This document shows positions 1 through 8,730 of a stretch of DNA of 64,000 bases, piece by piece. This DNA is from Ferroplasma acidiphilum (GTDB taxonomy: Archaea > Thermoplasmatota > Thermoplasmata > Thermoplasmatales > Thermoplasmataceae): positions 1,488,001 to 1,552,000 of the forward strand of contig NZ_CP015363.1 in NCBI RefSeq assembly GCF_002078355.1. The letters run 5' to 3'. The notes under the pieces were generated by a model. It had not been told where the DNA came from. It saw only the letters and a list, made by a program, of their open reading frames with translations, and searched no databases. Made by a program: the position numbers and the translations under genes. Each line of letters opens with the position of its first letter. The first letter of the stretch is position 1.

Positions 1-270
1 GATCTTGTAAGAGACCACAAACCTGCTATGGTTGAATCAAAAATGGTTCCTGACATCTGGATATATCCACAGATAGTTATGGAAATCCAGGGAGCAGAAA
101 TTACTGTAAGCCCTATACATACATGTGCTTTTGGAAAAATAGAGAAAGATTCCGGCCTTGCGTTAAGATTTCCCAGATTAATTAAAATACGTGACGATAA
201 AAACGCTGAAGACGCTACAACTACCAATGAAATTATAGAACTTTATAAAATGCAGAAAAAAACAAAATAA
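1..270 (+). CDS. lig: ATP-dependent DNA ligase, C-terminal end (partial)
   Basis: The reading frame is already open at base 1 (D-L-V-R-D-H-K-P-A) and runs to the stop at 268-270, so this is the 3' end of a gene starting upstream of the window. The last 89 residues carry the end of the OB-fold of archaeal ATP-dependent DNA ligases. In this family the stretch read here as [20 protein letters not shown] is typically RFPR..RVRDDK..EDATT, and the Arg/Lys residues contribute to nucleotide-transfer chemistry. The enzyme seals nicks in replication and repair. It converges on the SSB gene with a 14 nt gap. Confidence 0.9.
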   Translation, partial: DLVRDHKPAMVESKMVPDIWIYPQIVMEIQGAEITVSPIHTCAFGKIEKDSGLALRFPRLIKIRDDKNAEDATTTNEIIELYKMQKKTK

Positions 271-284
271 ATAAAGAAGAGTGT

Positions 285-761
285 TTACTCTTCGTTGTCG
301 TCGTTTCTGTTATAATTACTTCTTCTGTTGTTGTTTCCGAATCCACCACGGCCTCCGTTTCCACGGTTGCCCTGATTTCCGTATCTGTTGTTGTAATTAT
401 TGTACTGGTATTCGTATTCCTTCTCACTCATATCAAGTTCTTCGTTCGGCTCTATTTCCTCTTCTGATTCTGCCATGGCTCTGTATTTCCCTACGTTTAA
501 TCTCATGTGGCCTCTCAACAGGGAAATGTATCCGTTATCGATTTTAAGAACTTCTCCATCCCTTATATCTTTGGTCTGGTCATCCCACAGTGTGAGTGTT
601 ATTTTTCCTGTATCATCAGCAACTATAACCTCACTTACTGATTTGTCTTCTCCAAATCTGGTTTTGATCTCTTTTGGCTCTCCTAGTACTACAACCTTCC
701 CAACAACATTAACACGCCTTGATGAAGGTGTTAAATCCTTAATTTTGGTTATTTCATCCAT
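285..761 (-). CDS. Single-stranded DNA-binding protein, OB-fold with Gly/Asn/Arg-rich tail
   Basis: A 158-residue protein starting at the ATG at 761, which sits just after a GGAAGT ribosome-binding site; the longer in-frame extension to 878 is not expected to be coding. Residues 1-105 form one OB-fold (..NVVGKVVVLGEPKEIKT.., then a TLTLWDDQ strand). The tail is acidic (EEEIEPNEELDMSEKEYE), then rich in Gly, Asn, Arg and Tyr, and ends in acidic residues, the layout of crenarchaeal and Thermoplasmatales SSBs. It protects ssDNA in replication and repair. The low-complexity tail is probably disordered. Confidence 0.85.
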   Translation of the reverse strand: MDEITKIKDLTPSSRRVNVVGKVVVLGEPKEIKTRFGEDKSVSEVIVADDTGKITLTLWDDQTKDIRDGEVLKIDNGYISLLRGHMRLNVGKYRAMAESEEEIEPNEELDMSEKEYEYQYNNYNNRYGNQGNRGNGGRGGFGNNNRRSNYNRNDDNEE

Positions 762-991
762 ATTATTACTTCCTTTAATCCTTTCGGACGTACAATAATA
801 TTTAATGAATATATAAACATGCCTATTTTGAAAACATTTACCATTAATAATAAAGAACTTGCAAATATTGACTTGCATGTTGGTTCACATTTTCCTTAAT
901 CCCGGATGTATTTTTATTTTCAAAATATAGAGAGAATTGCTAAAGTCATATTCACAGAAAATTAAATGGTGCAATATAAAAATATGTTCAG

Positions 992-1065
992 TGGGGCTGG
1001 CCGGGTTTGAACCGACGACCACCTGGTTATGAGCCAGGCGCTCTACCTAGCTGAGCTACAACCCC
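992..1065 (-). tRNA. tRNA-Met (anticodon CAT)
   Basis: A 74 nt cloverleaf on the minus strand. The acceptor stem GGGGTTG/CAGCCCC pairs fully with one G-U, the D-arm is AGCTCAGC..GAGC, the anticodon stem is CCTGG/CCAGG with loop CTCATAA, and the T-arm is GTCGG/CCGGC with TTCAAAC. No intron is seen. The anticodon stem lacks the three G-C pairs expected in an initiator, so this is elongator Met, or possibly tRNA-Ile2 with a modified C34. Confidence 0.9.
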
Positions 1066-1068
1066 AAA

Positions 1069-1141
1069 CGCCGTCAGTCGGGCTTGAACCGACGACCGCT
1101 CGGTTAACAGCCGAGTGCTCTACCAACTGAGCTATGGCGGC
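1069..1141 (-). tRNA. tRNA-Asn (anticodon GTT)
   Basis: A 73 nt cloverleaf three bases from tRNA-Met and on the same strand, so the two are probably co-transcribed. The anticodon loop is CTGTTAA on a CTCGG/CCGAG stem and the T-arm is GTCGG TTCAAGC CCGAC. The acceptor stem GCCGCCA/TGACGGC has a C5-A68 mismatch; all other acceptor pairs are canonical. No intron. Confidence 0.9.
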
Positions 1142-1263
1142 TTACTACGGTTATTGCATTTTTGCTTTTAATATTTTGCTTTCAAATATTGAGGCAGTAA
1201 CAATAAGTGTATATGACGGAATACAAAATCGGATAAATATTTTATCATTTTAAAAGCAATATT

Positions 1264-1656
1264 TCACTGTATTATTTCTATATCATCCTTTATTTCATTT
1301 TCGCCGATACTGAATATTTCCAGCCTGATTGTGTATTTTTCAGGAATAATGGAATGGGCATCAAGGGTTTTATAAGCATTTCTTGAGAAGAATATTCCGT
1401 CATTGGGGCCACAACCTCCCGGGTTTAGATATAACCTGACAGGAGTGCCCTCCAGATCCGCCAGGTCATCCGTGTTGAGGTACTTTTCCTTGCCAGTGAC
1501 CTTCAGTATGCGCCCTTCCATATCGATTTCATTTTCAATTCCTAATTTCGAAGAAAATTTTAGTGAACGTGCAGGGATATACAAATTGGACGCATCGGGA
1601 TTGATAGGTTTTACCAGCTTTTCAGTTTTTAATGTGGATTCTATAATTGCAGCCAT
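1264..1656 (-). CDS. Conserved hypothetical protein, 130 aa
   Basis: I do not recognise this family. It is soluble, with no signal peptide or membrane segment, and predicted mainly beta by eye, with one Gly/Pro-rich turn (NPGGCGPNDG, residues about 78-87) that could be a nucleotide or metal loop. The start at 1656 gives MAAIIESTLK. It lies 30 nt downstream of xpd on the same strand and may be its distal operon partner. Confidence 0.6.
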   Translation of the reverse strand: MAAIIESTLKTEKLVKPINPDASNLYIPARSLKFSSKLGIENEIDMEGRILKVTGKEKYLNTDDLADLEGTPVRLYLNPGGCGPNDGIFFSRNAYKTLDAHSIIPEKYTIRLEIFSIGENEIKDDIEIIQ

Positions 1657-1686
1657 GGGGTTAAATATGAATATAGTTTATAAGAC

Positions 1687-3552
1687 TTATTTCGTGTTAG
1701 GAAGCAAATTGGATTGCCAGAAAGGTTCATCAAACCTGTCATCACATAGCCATATGCTGGAAGTATCCTCTGGGGATCTTGTAGACCTGCCTGCTGCCTG
1801 CTTTACTTTAATAAGTGCAAATTCGTAATAGAGCAGGTTGTATGCATTTTTTTTCAGCACTTTTTCAAGATATTTTATTTTATCCTTTCTGTAATCATCA
1901 AGGGGTATCAGAGGAAGCCCTGCAATGATTACATCGCTGATCAGGCTTTTTCCACGGTTAACCAGCTGTATGCCCTCAAGAAGTTTGCCACCGTGCACAG
2001 AAAAAATAATTATTTTTCTCTCCTTCGCTTTCTTTTCTATATAGGAGTAAGAAATTTTCTTGTTTTCGAATACACAGTTTGCCCTCATGCTTTCGGGCAG
2101 GTAATTACCTATGCCTGGTGTTTTTGTATAGGTGTCCCCAAAAAGTATGCGATATGAGGGAACAGCAACAAGTACACTTTTATCCGATTTTGAGTAAACG
2201 TCAATGGCAAACTGCATATATTTTCTGAGCATTTCAGCCCAATCATCCAGGTTTTCGCGGTAACGCCCCAGAGTTGTATAACCATTAACTATATGATATT
2301 GCTTTAGCCCACCGGCGTTTTTGAATATGCTATCAACTTTCAGGTACAGGACATTTTCCATATTCCATACCTTTGAGATGTGGTCGACGGATGGCATTGT
2401 TCCGGACATAAAAATAACAGAGTTATCCCGCAAAAATGAAAGATAGCCGGATGTATCATAATACATCAATTTAAGTTTTAAATCTTTTTTTTCCGGATTA
2501 TTGATAGTAGAGTATACTGAACCATTTTCCATCCTCTGGTAATCATAGAGAAAATTGTAAACGTTTTCGAGGTAATTCCTGCTTCTCTTATTCAATGGCC
2601 GGTTTTCGTTTTTTTCTTCAAATTCATCACTGAATGCCCTGAGTGATTCAAGATTAGCAATCCTTGATGCAAAGTCATTGGAAAATTTGAACAGTTTCAG
2701 GCTATCGGTTCCCCTTGTAGAACTCATATTGGACAGAAGATTTTCCAGTATCAAATTTGCTTCAATTCTATCATATGAATTATAATTTTCAATTGGAAAA
2801 TCCTTTACAAGCATATCAATTGCTTTTTCTACTGTTTTTATCTGCAGCGTCCGGCCAAAATTTTCTATTACGGAGTCCAGGTTATGTGCTTCATCAAAAA
2901 CTATATAGCATTCATTAAGGTCAATCATTTCTTCCCCTTCGGTGCCATGAAAAACATTGAACCGTATTGATGGATTTAACAGATAGTTATATGTCATGGC
3001 TATTATCTGTGCATCTGCCATGTTGGACCGCACAGAATAATATGGGCAATAGGATTTTACATTTTCTTTCTTGATTGTAACAAGATTCCCCTTTGTATCC
3101 CTTCCGAGGGCCTTTGATTCCACATCCTGCCTGATAAGTTCCGTAGAATCAGCTTCTATGTCTTCCAGAAAACTCTCCGGGCTCCTTATATTTTTCAGAT
3201 CAAGCTTTATGGTTTTATCCTTCAAGGGGCACCCTTTGCATACATTTTTCTGCCCATCATCTTCTGAGTCGTACCACCTCTCTTTAAGCGGGCATAATTT
3301 GCTTTTTCCATATAAATATAAAGCGGGTATGTTGAAATATTTCTGGTTATCCTCATAAAGCCTCGTGAATTCATTATGTGTTCTGGTAAGGTAAATTAAT
3401 TTCTTCCCTGTAATAAAAGCCAGATATAGTATGAAGCTGGTCTTTCCGGAACCGGTAGGTGCCTCTATGGCAATTTTGTTTTTCTCCTCAAGGTTTTTTG
3501 ATACGGTGCTTATCAGGGCATCCTGCCATTCCCTGGGGGTAAATTTTTCCAT
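1687..3552 (-). CDS. xpd: XPD/Rad3-family 5'-3' DNA helicase with Fe-S cluster
   Basis: A 621-residue superfamily 2 helicase. Walker A is APTGSGKT at residues 31-38 and the Walker B/DEAH box is FDEAH at 219-223. The four Fe-S cysteines of the XPD family are C87, C105, C108 and C169. The C-terminal motif VI is QAAGRSTRS. Length matches archaeal XPD (about 600 aa). It unwinds DNA in repair, and in Archaea its partners are less defined than in TFIIH. All key residues are present, so it should be active. Its promoter region is the AT-rich stretch 3553-3600. Confidence 0.93.
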   Translation of the reverse strand: MEKFTPREWQDALISTVSKNLEEKNKIAIEAPTGSGKTSFILYLAFITGKKLIYLTRTHNEFTRLYEDNQKYFNIPALYLYGKSKLCPLKERWYDSEDDGQKNVCKGCPLKDKTIKLDLKNIRSPESFLEDIEADSTELIRQDVESKALGRDTKGNLVTIKKENVKSYCPYYSVRSNMADAQIIAMTYNYLLNPSIRFNVFHGTEGEEMIDLNECYIVFDEAHNLDSVIENFGRTLQIKTVEKAIDMLVKDFPIENYNSYDRIEANLILENLLSNMSSTRGTDSLKLFKFSNDFASRIANLESLRAFSDEFEEKNENRPLNKRSRNYLENVYNFLYDYQRMENGSVYSTINNPEKKDLKLKLMYYDTSGYLSFLRDNSVIFMSGTMPSVDHISKVWNMENVLYLKVDSIFKNAGGLKQYHIVNGYTTLGRYRENLDDWAEMLRKYMQFAIDVYSKSDKSVLVAVPSYRILFGDTYTKTPGIGNYLPESMRANCVFENKKISYSYIEKKAKERKIIIFSVHGGKLLEGIQLVNRGKSLISDVIIAGLPLIPLDDYRKDKIKYLEKVLKKNAYNLLYYEFALIKVKQAAGRSTRSPEDTSSIWLCDDRFDEPFWQSNLLPNTK

Positions 3553-3698
3553 GTTATTATATTGTTAATTTGTATAATTATGTATTGATTCTTGATCATG
3601 TTTACAGCTAAAATATCTAGCTGAAATGTGCGTACGTATTGTGTTGCAAAATAAGCCCGGATTATTTAAATAGGAAAATAAATATATAGTTTTTTTGA

Positions 3699-5003
3699 TT
3701 AGGTGGCTCAAGTGATTTAACGGACAATAGATGGTTTATAGGTTATGTATTTTCCAATCTTGCTGCGGGCTTAACAACACCCCTTATTCCGCTGTTTATT
3801 GTATTTTACCTTAAAAGCAATGTTGAATTTGTAGGGCTGGTCTCTGCAATTTCTTCCCTTGCATCCGTACCGGCCCTTATTGTGTGGGGAAATCTTTCAG
3901 ATAAGATAAAAAGGAGGAAAATATTTATTATAATAGGCTTCGTCGGGTCGTTTTTATCACTTTTGCTGGTGCTGGTTGTCCATACAGTATCTACCTATAT
4001 GTCAATGCTGATACTTTTCCAGATAGTTGCTATGGCCAGTGTACCTGTTTCCACACTATTAATACTAGAAAATTCGGACAAGTCATCATGGTCTAATGTT
4101 ATGGGCAAATTTAACAGTTACAGCGCAATAGGGACTGTACTCGGATTGGGAATCGGCGTTTTAATACTCACGTTTTTTAGCGGCATGGGGCGCGAACTAA
4201 TTCCCTATCTTTACATTGTTGCAGCATGGTTTTACCTTATTGCAGGGATAATTTCAATACTGGTGCTAAAAGAGCCAAAAACTGAAATAAGCAGGGGCAA
4301 AATAGGATATCTGTATGCCTTGCATGCTATTGAGAGGGTAAGATATTTTCCTACCCATCTGGTACATATACCGGGCAAGGAGAACAAAATTAAGATACCT
4401 GACTATTTAAAACTGTATTTAATAACGACACTGATATTAATGATGGGCTTTCAACTGTTTTTCATACCCTATCCAGTATTCGTTATTGACAGGATGAATG
4501 CCAGTGAGAATGACATATACATTATGTACCTGCTTAACAGCTTATTCTCAGCAGCAACATTTATACCTGCAGGCAGATATATAAATTATATAGGATCAAA
4601 CAGGATGCTTTCTATTTCAACATCCATAAGGGTGGTATTATTCCTGGTAATGGGTGTAGTATCATTCTTTGTTTTCGACACAGTTGGATACCTCCTGCTT
4701 TTCATTGTAATGTATGGAGTATTCGGAGCAATATGGAGCTTTATAGGAATAAGCGAGATTACAAGCATTTCAAATATGGCTACTACACTGATACGCGGGA
4801 AAGTTATCGGTTATTATAATTCGCTAAATGGTGTAGGGCAGATAATAGGGGCAGGATTATCCGGATTTATAGCATATGATATAGGTTATTCATTTGATTT
4901 TATACTTTCTGCAATCATAGTTTTATCCGGTCTATTAATAATATTCTACTCAAAACCCCCTGATATCCAGTATTCCAAAAAAATAATCAAATCTCATTCC
5001 TGA
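3699..5003 (+). CDS. MFS transporter, start codon not canonical
   Basis: A 12-helix-type major facilitator protein; WGNLSDKIKRRK is the MFS loop 2-3 signature (G-x-L-S-D-x-x-x-R-R). Homology-like sequence begins well before the first GTG at 3882: the frame is open from 3699 (after TGA 3696) and encodes the first helix (FIGYVFSNLAAGLTTPLIP), yet no ATG, GTG or TTG occurs in frame there. A GGTGG ribosome-binding motif lies at 3702-3706, followed by CTCA and then codons AGT GAT TTA ACG. The 5' coordinate given is the limit of the open frame, not a proven start. Substrate unknown. It converges on and overlaps the glycosyltransferase by 10 nt. Confidence 0.8.
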   Translation, partial: LGGSSDLTDNRWFIGYVFSNLAAGLTTPLIPLFIVFYLKSNVEFVGLVSAISSLASVPALIVWGNLSDKIKRRKIFIIIGFVGSFLSLLLVLVVHTVSTYMSMLILFQIVAMASVPVSTLLILENSDKSSWSNVMGKFNSYSAIGTVLGLGIGVLILTFFSGMGRELIPYLYIVAAWFYLIAGIISILVLKEPKTEISRGKIGYLYALHAIERVRYFPTHLVHIPGKENKIKIPDYLKLYLITTLILMMGFQLFFIPYPVFVIDRMNASENDIYIMYLLNSLFSAATFIPAGRYINYIGSNRMLSISTSIRVVLFLVMGVVSFFVFDTVGYLLLFIVMYGVFGAIWSFIGISEITSISNMATTLIRGKVIGYYNSLNGVGQIIGAGLSGFIAYDIGYSFDFILSAIIVLSGLLIIFYSKPPDIQYSKKIIKSHS

Positions 5004-5656
5004 ATACGTTTTACAAAGAGATGGAAGAGGTTCCTGAACCCATCACGCCAGGTATTCAACTTGGGTTTGCTTATCCTTATCCCGTATTTTATCGGTATCT
5101 CTATTAATTTTCCAAGCCGTACTGCATCTATTTTAATATCCTCTGAAAAAGACATCCCATTGCTGAGATTTTTCATTTTATCGTAGAAATCCCTGTAAAA
5201 AATCCACATGCCACTCTGGGAATCGTTCAAGTTAATTTTGAAAAGCAACCTCATTGTAAAGTTCAAAACACTATTTCCAATATAATGCAGGGAGGTATAG
5301 TTATGCTGTGTTCTCAATGTCATCCGGTCACATGATATAAAATTGACCTCATCCATGCGGATAATATCCAGAAGAGGCCTGACAATATCTGTAGGGTAGG
5401 TGTTGTCCCCATCCATGCACACAATAATATCCCCTTTGGCATGCTGTAATCCGGTCTTATATGCCATGCCGTAACCGCTTCGGCTTTCGTTTATTACAGT
5501 AGCGCCCCTGCCTGTTGCTATTTCCTTTGTCCTATCAGTGGAATTTGTGTCAACCACGATGATTTCTATCCCCTCTACTGAATTCAGGAGCCCGTCTATT
5601 ACTAAGCCAATAGTTCCTTCTTCATTGATAGTGGGGATAATTGCAGTTACATTCAT
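4994..5656 (-). CDS. Family 2 glycosyltransferase (dolichyl-phosphate sugar synthase-like)
   Basis: A 220-residue GT-A fold enzyme. ATG at 5656 (MNVTAIIPTINEE) is preferred over the ATG seven codons upstream because the Rossmann-like first strand starts right there. The nucleotide-binding acidic motif is VVDTNSTDRT and the metal-binding DxD is CMDGDNTYP. There is no clear C-terminal membrane domain, as in soluble DPM1-like synthases. It probably transfers a sugar from a nucleotide donor to a polyprenyl phosphate for N-glycosylation or to a membrane glycolipid; the acceptor is an inference. Confidence 0.85.
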   Translation of the reverse strand: MNVTAIIPTINEEGTIGLVIDGLLNSVEGIEIIVVDTNSTDRTKEIATGRGATVINESRSGYGMAYKTGLQHAKGDIIVCMDGDNTYPTDIVRPLLDIIRMDEVNFISCDRMTLRTQHNYTSLHYIGNSVLNFTMRLLFKINLNDSQSGMWIFYRDFYDKMKNLSNGMSFSEDIKIDAVRLGKLIEIPIKYGIRISKPKLNTWRDGFRNLFHLFVKRIQE

Positions 5657-5689
5657 CTCTACAGAATAACATAACACATTTATTATATT

Positions 5690-6307
5690 TTAGTATGTTA
5701 ATTTTTTATTTAACATACTTTTATAGGTTTTCCACTGGTGCCTTACTATACTATCAATATTTATTCCATTTTTCAATGCATTTTTAACAAAATTTATTGT
5801 TCTCGGGTCAGAAGGGTAACCGGAGCCAAAATCCCCATAGTCCTTATGGAGCTTATCGATTTCACGGTCCCTTATTACCTTTGCAATTATAGATGCTGCA
5901 GAAACACAGGGATATATTTCATCTGCCTTATGCCTGCATACAATTTGCCTTTTTGTATTTTCCATGAGAAGAGACTGCAGCCTCAACTCGTTAACGTCGA
6001 AACTATCAACATATACAGTACTGCTTGCAGGAGCCCAGGATGCCAGTTTTGAGGCATAGGTTTCCTCTAGCACGTTCAGTTTTTGATGTTCCACATATCT
6101 GTCGATTTCGGAAGGGCTTATAATTACAAAATTATATTTGTACGATTGCAAGCGGGCAAACAGGCTTTCACGCCTGCCTGGTGACAATTTCTTTGAATCG
6201 GCCACACCAATGCTTTCAAGTGATTCCCTATCTCCGCATAAAATAGCCATTACCATAGGGCCTATAAGAGGCCCCCTGCCAGCTTCATCTATCCCGCATT
6301 CGTCCAT
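5690..6307 (-). CDS. rnhB: Ribonuclease HII
   Basis: 205 residues. The N-terminal GIDEAGRGP motif supplies the first Asp-Glu catalytic pair (D7, E8). Further motifs are VYVDSFDVNE and DEIYPCVSAASIIAKVIRDRE, and the C-terminal HQWKTYK matches the RNase HII substrate-grip region. It cleaves the RNA strand of RNA/DNA hybrids, removing primers and misincorporated ribonucleotides. The gene ends 34 nt before the glycosyltransferase start on the same strand, so the two may be co-transcribed. Confidence 0.95.
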   Translation of the reverse strand: MDECGIDEAGRGPLIGPMVMAILCGDRESLESIGVADSKKLSPGRRESLFARLQSYKYNFVIISPSEIDRYVEHQKLNVLEETYASKLASWAPASSTVYVDSFDVNELRLQSLLMENTKRQIVCRHKADEIYPCVSAASIIAKVIRDREIDKLHKDYGDFGSGYPSDPRTINFVKNALKNGINIDSIVRHQWKTYKSMLNKKLTY

Positions 6308-6362
6308 TCATGCAGAATGCCCGGTTCAATAAAAATATATTTATAATATTTATATAGTAAGG

Positions 6363-6896
6363 ATGGCAGATTACACAATAAAGTCCGGAAATATAGTTAT
6401 TACAACAAAATTTCCCCGTGAACACATAAATGAATTTGTATCCTGTGCTAATGACAGTAGCCTTGGGTTGAATCTCATGTCACATGGATTTCATTATCCC
6501 TACACAGAAGAAGATGCTATGGAGTTTATTGATAAGAACAGGGAAGTCGAAGGTGAATCATTTGCAATTGATTTTTATATTATTTATGAAAATAACGTTG
6601 CAGGGGTAATTGGTTTGTCCGACATTGATTATGATAATTCCCGATCGCATGTAGGGTACTGGATTGGCAAAGATTACAGGGGAAAGGGAATTGCAACAGA
6701 GGCGCTGAAGGCGGTAATCTACTTTGCCGCCAGGACTTTAAGGTTGCACAGCCTTTATACCAGTGCCCTTATAGATAATATAGGTTCAATAATAGTCCTG
6801 ACGAGAAACGGATTTTCAATAGATGGAATTTCAAAGGATTGCTTCATGTATGATAACAGATTTTATTCAGCGTTTATGTTTTCACAGCTCCTTTAA
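6363..6896 (+). CDS. GNAT N-acetyltransferase, RimJ/RimL type
   Basis: 177 residues with the acetyl-CoA site VGYWIGKDYRGKGIATEAL (Q/R-x-x-G-x-G signature as DYRGKGIA) followed by the family's LxxHSLYTSALIDNIGSI segment. The RimJ/L subgroup acetylates N-termini or small amines; the substrate here cannot be read from sequence. The gene diverges from rnhB with a 55 nt AT-rich intergenic promoter region. Confidence 0.88.
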   Translation: MADYTIKSGNIVITTKFPREHINEFVSCANDSSLGLNLMSHGFHYPYTEEDAMEFIDKNREVEGESFAIDFYIIYENNVAGVIGLSDIDYDNSRSHVGYWIGKDYRGKGIATEALKAVIYFAARTLRLHSLYTSALIDNIGSIIVLTRNGFSIDGISKDCFMYDNRFYSAFMFSQLL

Positions 6897-7015
6897 TATC
6901 TGTGTTTTGCATGATATGTACAGATAAATTTCAAAAGCATTTTGGCAGCTTCATTTATATAGAAAATCACATTCATGGTAATATTTATTAACAATAATTC
7001 TATAAGTCTGTTCAT

Positions 7016-8692
7016 ATGACGAAATACGTTTTAATTTCGGACTCTACCTTGAGTTATGACTATAGAAATTTCCCGTTGCTGGATTTTTTGCCATGCGCCC
7101 CGGGAGACAAGGTACCCGGAAGAGTCTATAGATTTTTAAGAGGGCCTGCGCCGGAGGCATTGCCTAACGGTGAGGCAAAGTACGCACCATATGCCATAAG
7201 GAAAATTGAAGCAGGATTATTAAGAGACAATCCAAAGAAAGATGTAGCAGTTGCACACATGGACTATCTTTCAAACTTTATCACTGATGACACTGAAATA
7301 ATAGGAGTTTCTACCATGGACCCACTTGGAATAGGTCCGACAACAATGTCATACGCGGCCCTTTTCGGCGGCGATCTGGATTCCTGGGTAAGACGGGAAT
7401 GGGATATACTCATAGAAAGGATAAACCAGGTTAGAAAGGGCAAAAAAGCAAAGCTCGTTATCGGTGGGCCGGGAGTATGGGAGTTCACTGTCCTCAGAGA
7501 TGAAATAGACAAATACCATTTTGACTATGTTGTATCCGGAGAAATGGATGATATTATTTCTGATCTATTCAGAGGAATTGAGCATGATGATATAGATAAA
7601 AATATGTTCACCAGGGGATACATGACATACGATGACCATTTCAGAAGAGTTGTAAAAAATGATGAATTATTCGTTGGAAGGGGAACCGGAATAAGGGCAT
7701 ACCCTGCACTTGAGGACATACCTGAAATTGTTAACCCTGCGTCAAAGGGAATGGTTGAAGTTATGCGTGGATGCGGTGTAGGCTGCGATTTCTGTGAAGT
7801 TACATTGCGCCCATTAAGGTATTATTCACTGGATAGAATAAAAAAGGAAATAGAGGTTAATGTAAAGGGCGGAAACGACCATGCATGGCTCCATTCCGAT
7901 GAAATATTTGAATATAAGCATGAAAAAATGTTCACACCAAATCAGGATGAAATGGTAAATCTTATGAAAACCGTTATGTCTATAAAGGGTGTAACCGGTT
8001 CAAACCCAACACATGGGAGAATATCCATACCTGCAGCTTTCCCTGAATTGATACAGAAGCTCAGTACCATATTAAAGGCAGGGCCTGACAACTGGATCGG
8101 CATACAGACAGGAGTAGAAACTGGCAGTGACTCACTTGCAATGAAGCATATGCCCAATAAGACAATGCCATTGAGGATAGGCGCGGATGGCTCGTTCAGA
8201 GATATAGTATGGCAGGGCGTATACAATGAAACAAAGTATTACTGGAGGTCCGCATTTACAATACAGGTAGGGCAGCAGGAAGAGACAGATGAAGACAACT
8301 GGGATTCCATAGCCATGATTAACCAGCTAAGCCATTCATATGTTGATGGCAGGCCATTTGAATTTACAGTCACGCCTCTGGTAAATGTGCCACTTGGAAG
8401 AATAAAATCCAGAAGCCTTAATTCCATGCTTAATCCTGTGCAGATGGGTGTTTATTATGCATCATACAGGCATCTAGCCAAGATGGCAAAAAGGGATGGT
8501 TTCAGAGATGCCAATGGAAACATATTTGCAAGGGCAGGCACAGGAACCATACTGAGCGTTGGTGGCGAAGTAATGCTTAAAGTCGTGGAAAAAATAGCAA
8601 AGAAAAAAGGTGTGGACATAGACAAAGTCAAGAAATGGGGAATTGAAAGCGAGAAAGAAATTTCATCACTTAGCACCCTTACCAGAGCTTAA
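7016..8692 (+). CDS. Radical SAM protein with N-terminal B12-binding-like domain
   Basis: 558 residues. Residues about 75-190 resemble a cobalamin-binding Rossmann domain (IIGVST.., LVIGGPGVWEF, YVVSGEMDD). The [4Fe-4S]/SAM motif CxxxCxxC is C253-C257-C260 in VEVMRGCGVGCDFCEV, followed by the TIM-barrel part (HAWLHSDEIF, IQTGVETGS). This is the COG1032 architecture. The ATG at 7016 lies about 30 nt after a TATA-like AATATTTATTA, suggesting leaderless transcription. Related archaeal enzymes methylate or make C-C bonds on unactivated carbons, for example in lipids, but the substrate here is unknown. Confidence 0.85.
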   Translation: MTKYVLISDSTLSYDYRNFPLLDFLPCAPGDKVPGRVYRFLRGPAPEALPNGEAKYAPYAIRKIEAGLLRDNPKKDVAVAHMDYLSNFITDDTEIIGVSTMDPLGIGPTTMSYAALFGGDLDSWVRREWDILIERINQVRKGKKAKLVIGGPGVWEFTVLRDEIDKYHFDYVVSGEMDDIISDLFRGIEHDDIDKNMFTRGYMTYDDHFRRVVKNDELFVGRGTGIRAYPALEDIPEIVNPASKGMVEVMRGCGVGCDFCEVTLRPLRYYSLDRIKKEIEVNVKGGNDHAWLHSDEIFEYKHEKMFTPNQDEMVNLMKTVMSIKGVTGSNPTHGRISIPAAFPELIQKLSTILKAGPDNWIGIQTGVETGSDSLAMKHMPNKTMPLRIGADGSFRDIVWQGVYNETKYYWRSAFTIQVGQQEETDEDNWDSIAMINQLSHSYVDGRPFEFTVTPLVNVPLGRIKSRSLNSMLNPVQMGVYYASYRHLAKMAKRDGFRDANGNIFARAGTGTILSVGGEVMLKVVEKIAKKKGVDIDKVKKWGIESEKEISSLSTLTRA

Positions 8693-8730
8693 ACCTTTAA
8701 AGTATTTATACCAATTTTTTATACCTTTCC

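Noticed and set aside
285-878. A longer SSB reading frame starting at 878
   Set aside because: The first 39 residues are not OB-fold-like; ATG 761 has a good ribosome-binding site and begins the conserved fold.
3882-5003. GTG 3882 as the true start of the MFS gene
   Set aside because: It would remove the first transmembrane helix, which is encoded in the same open frame upstream; reported instead as a start anomaly.
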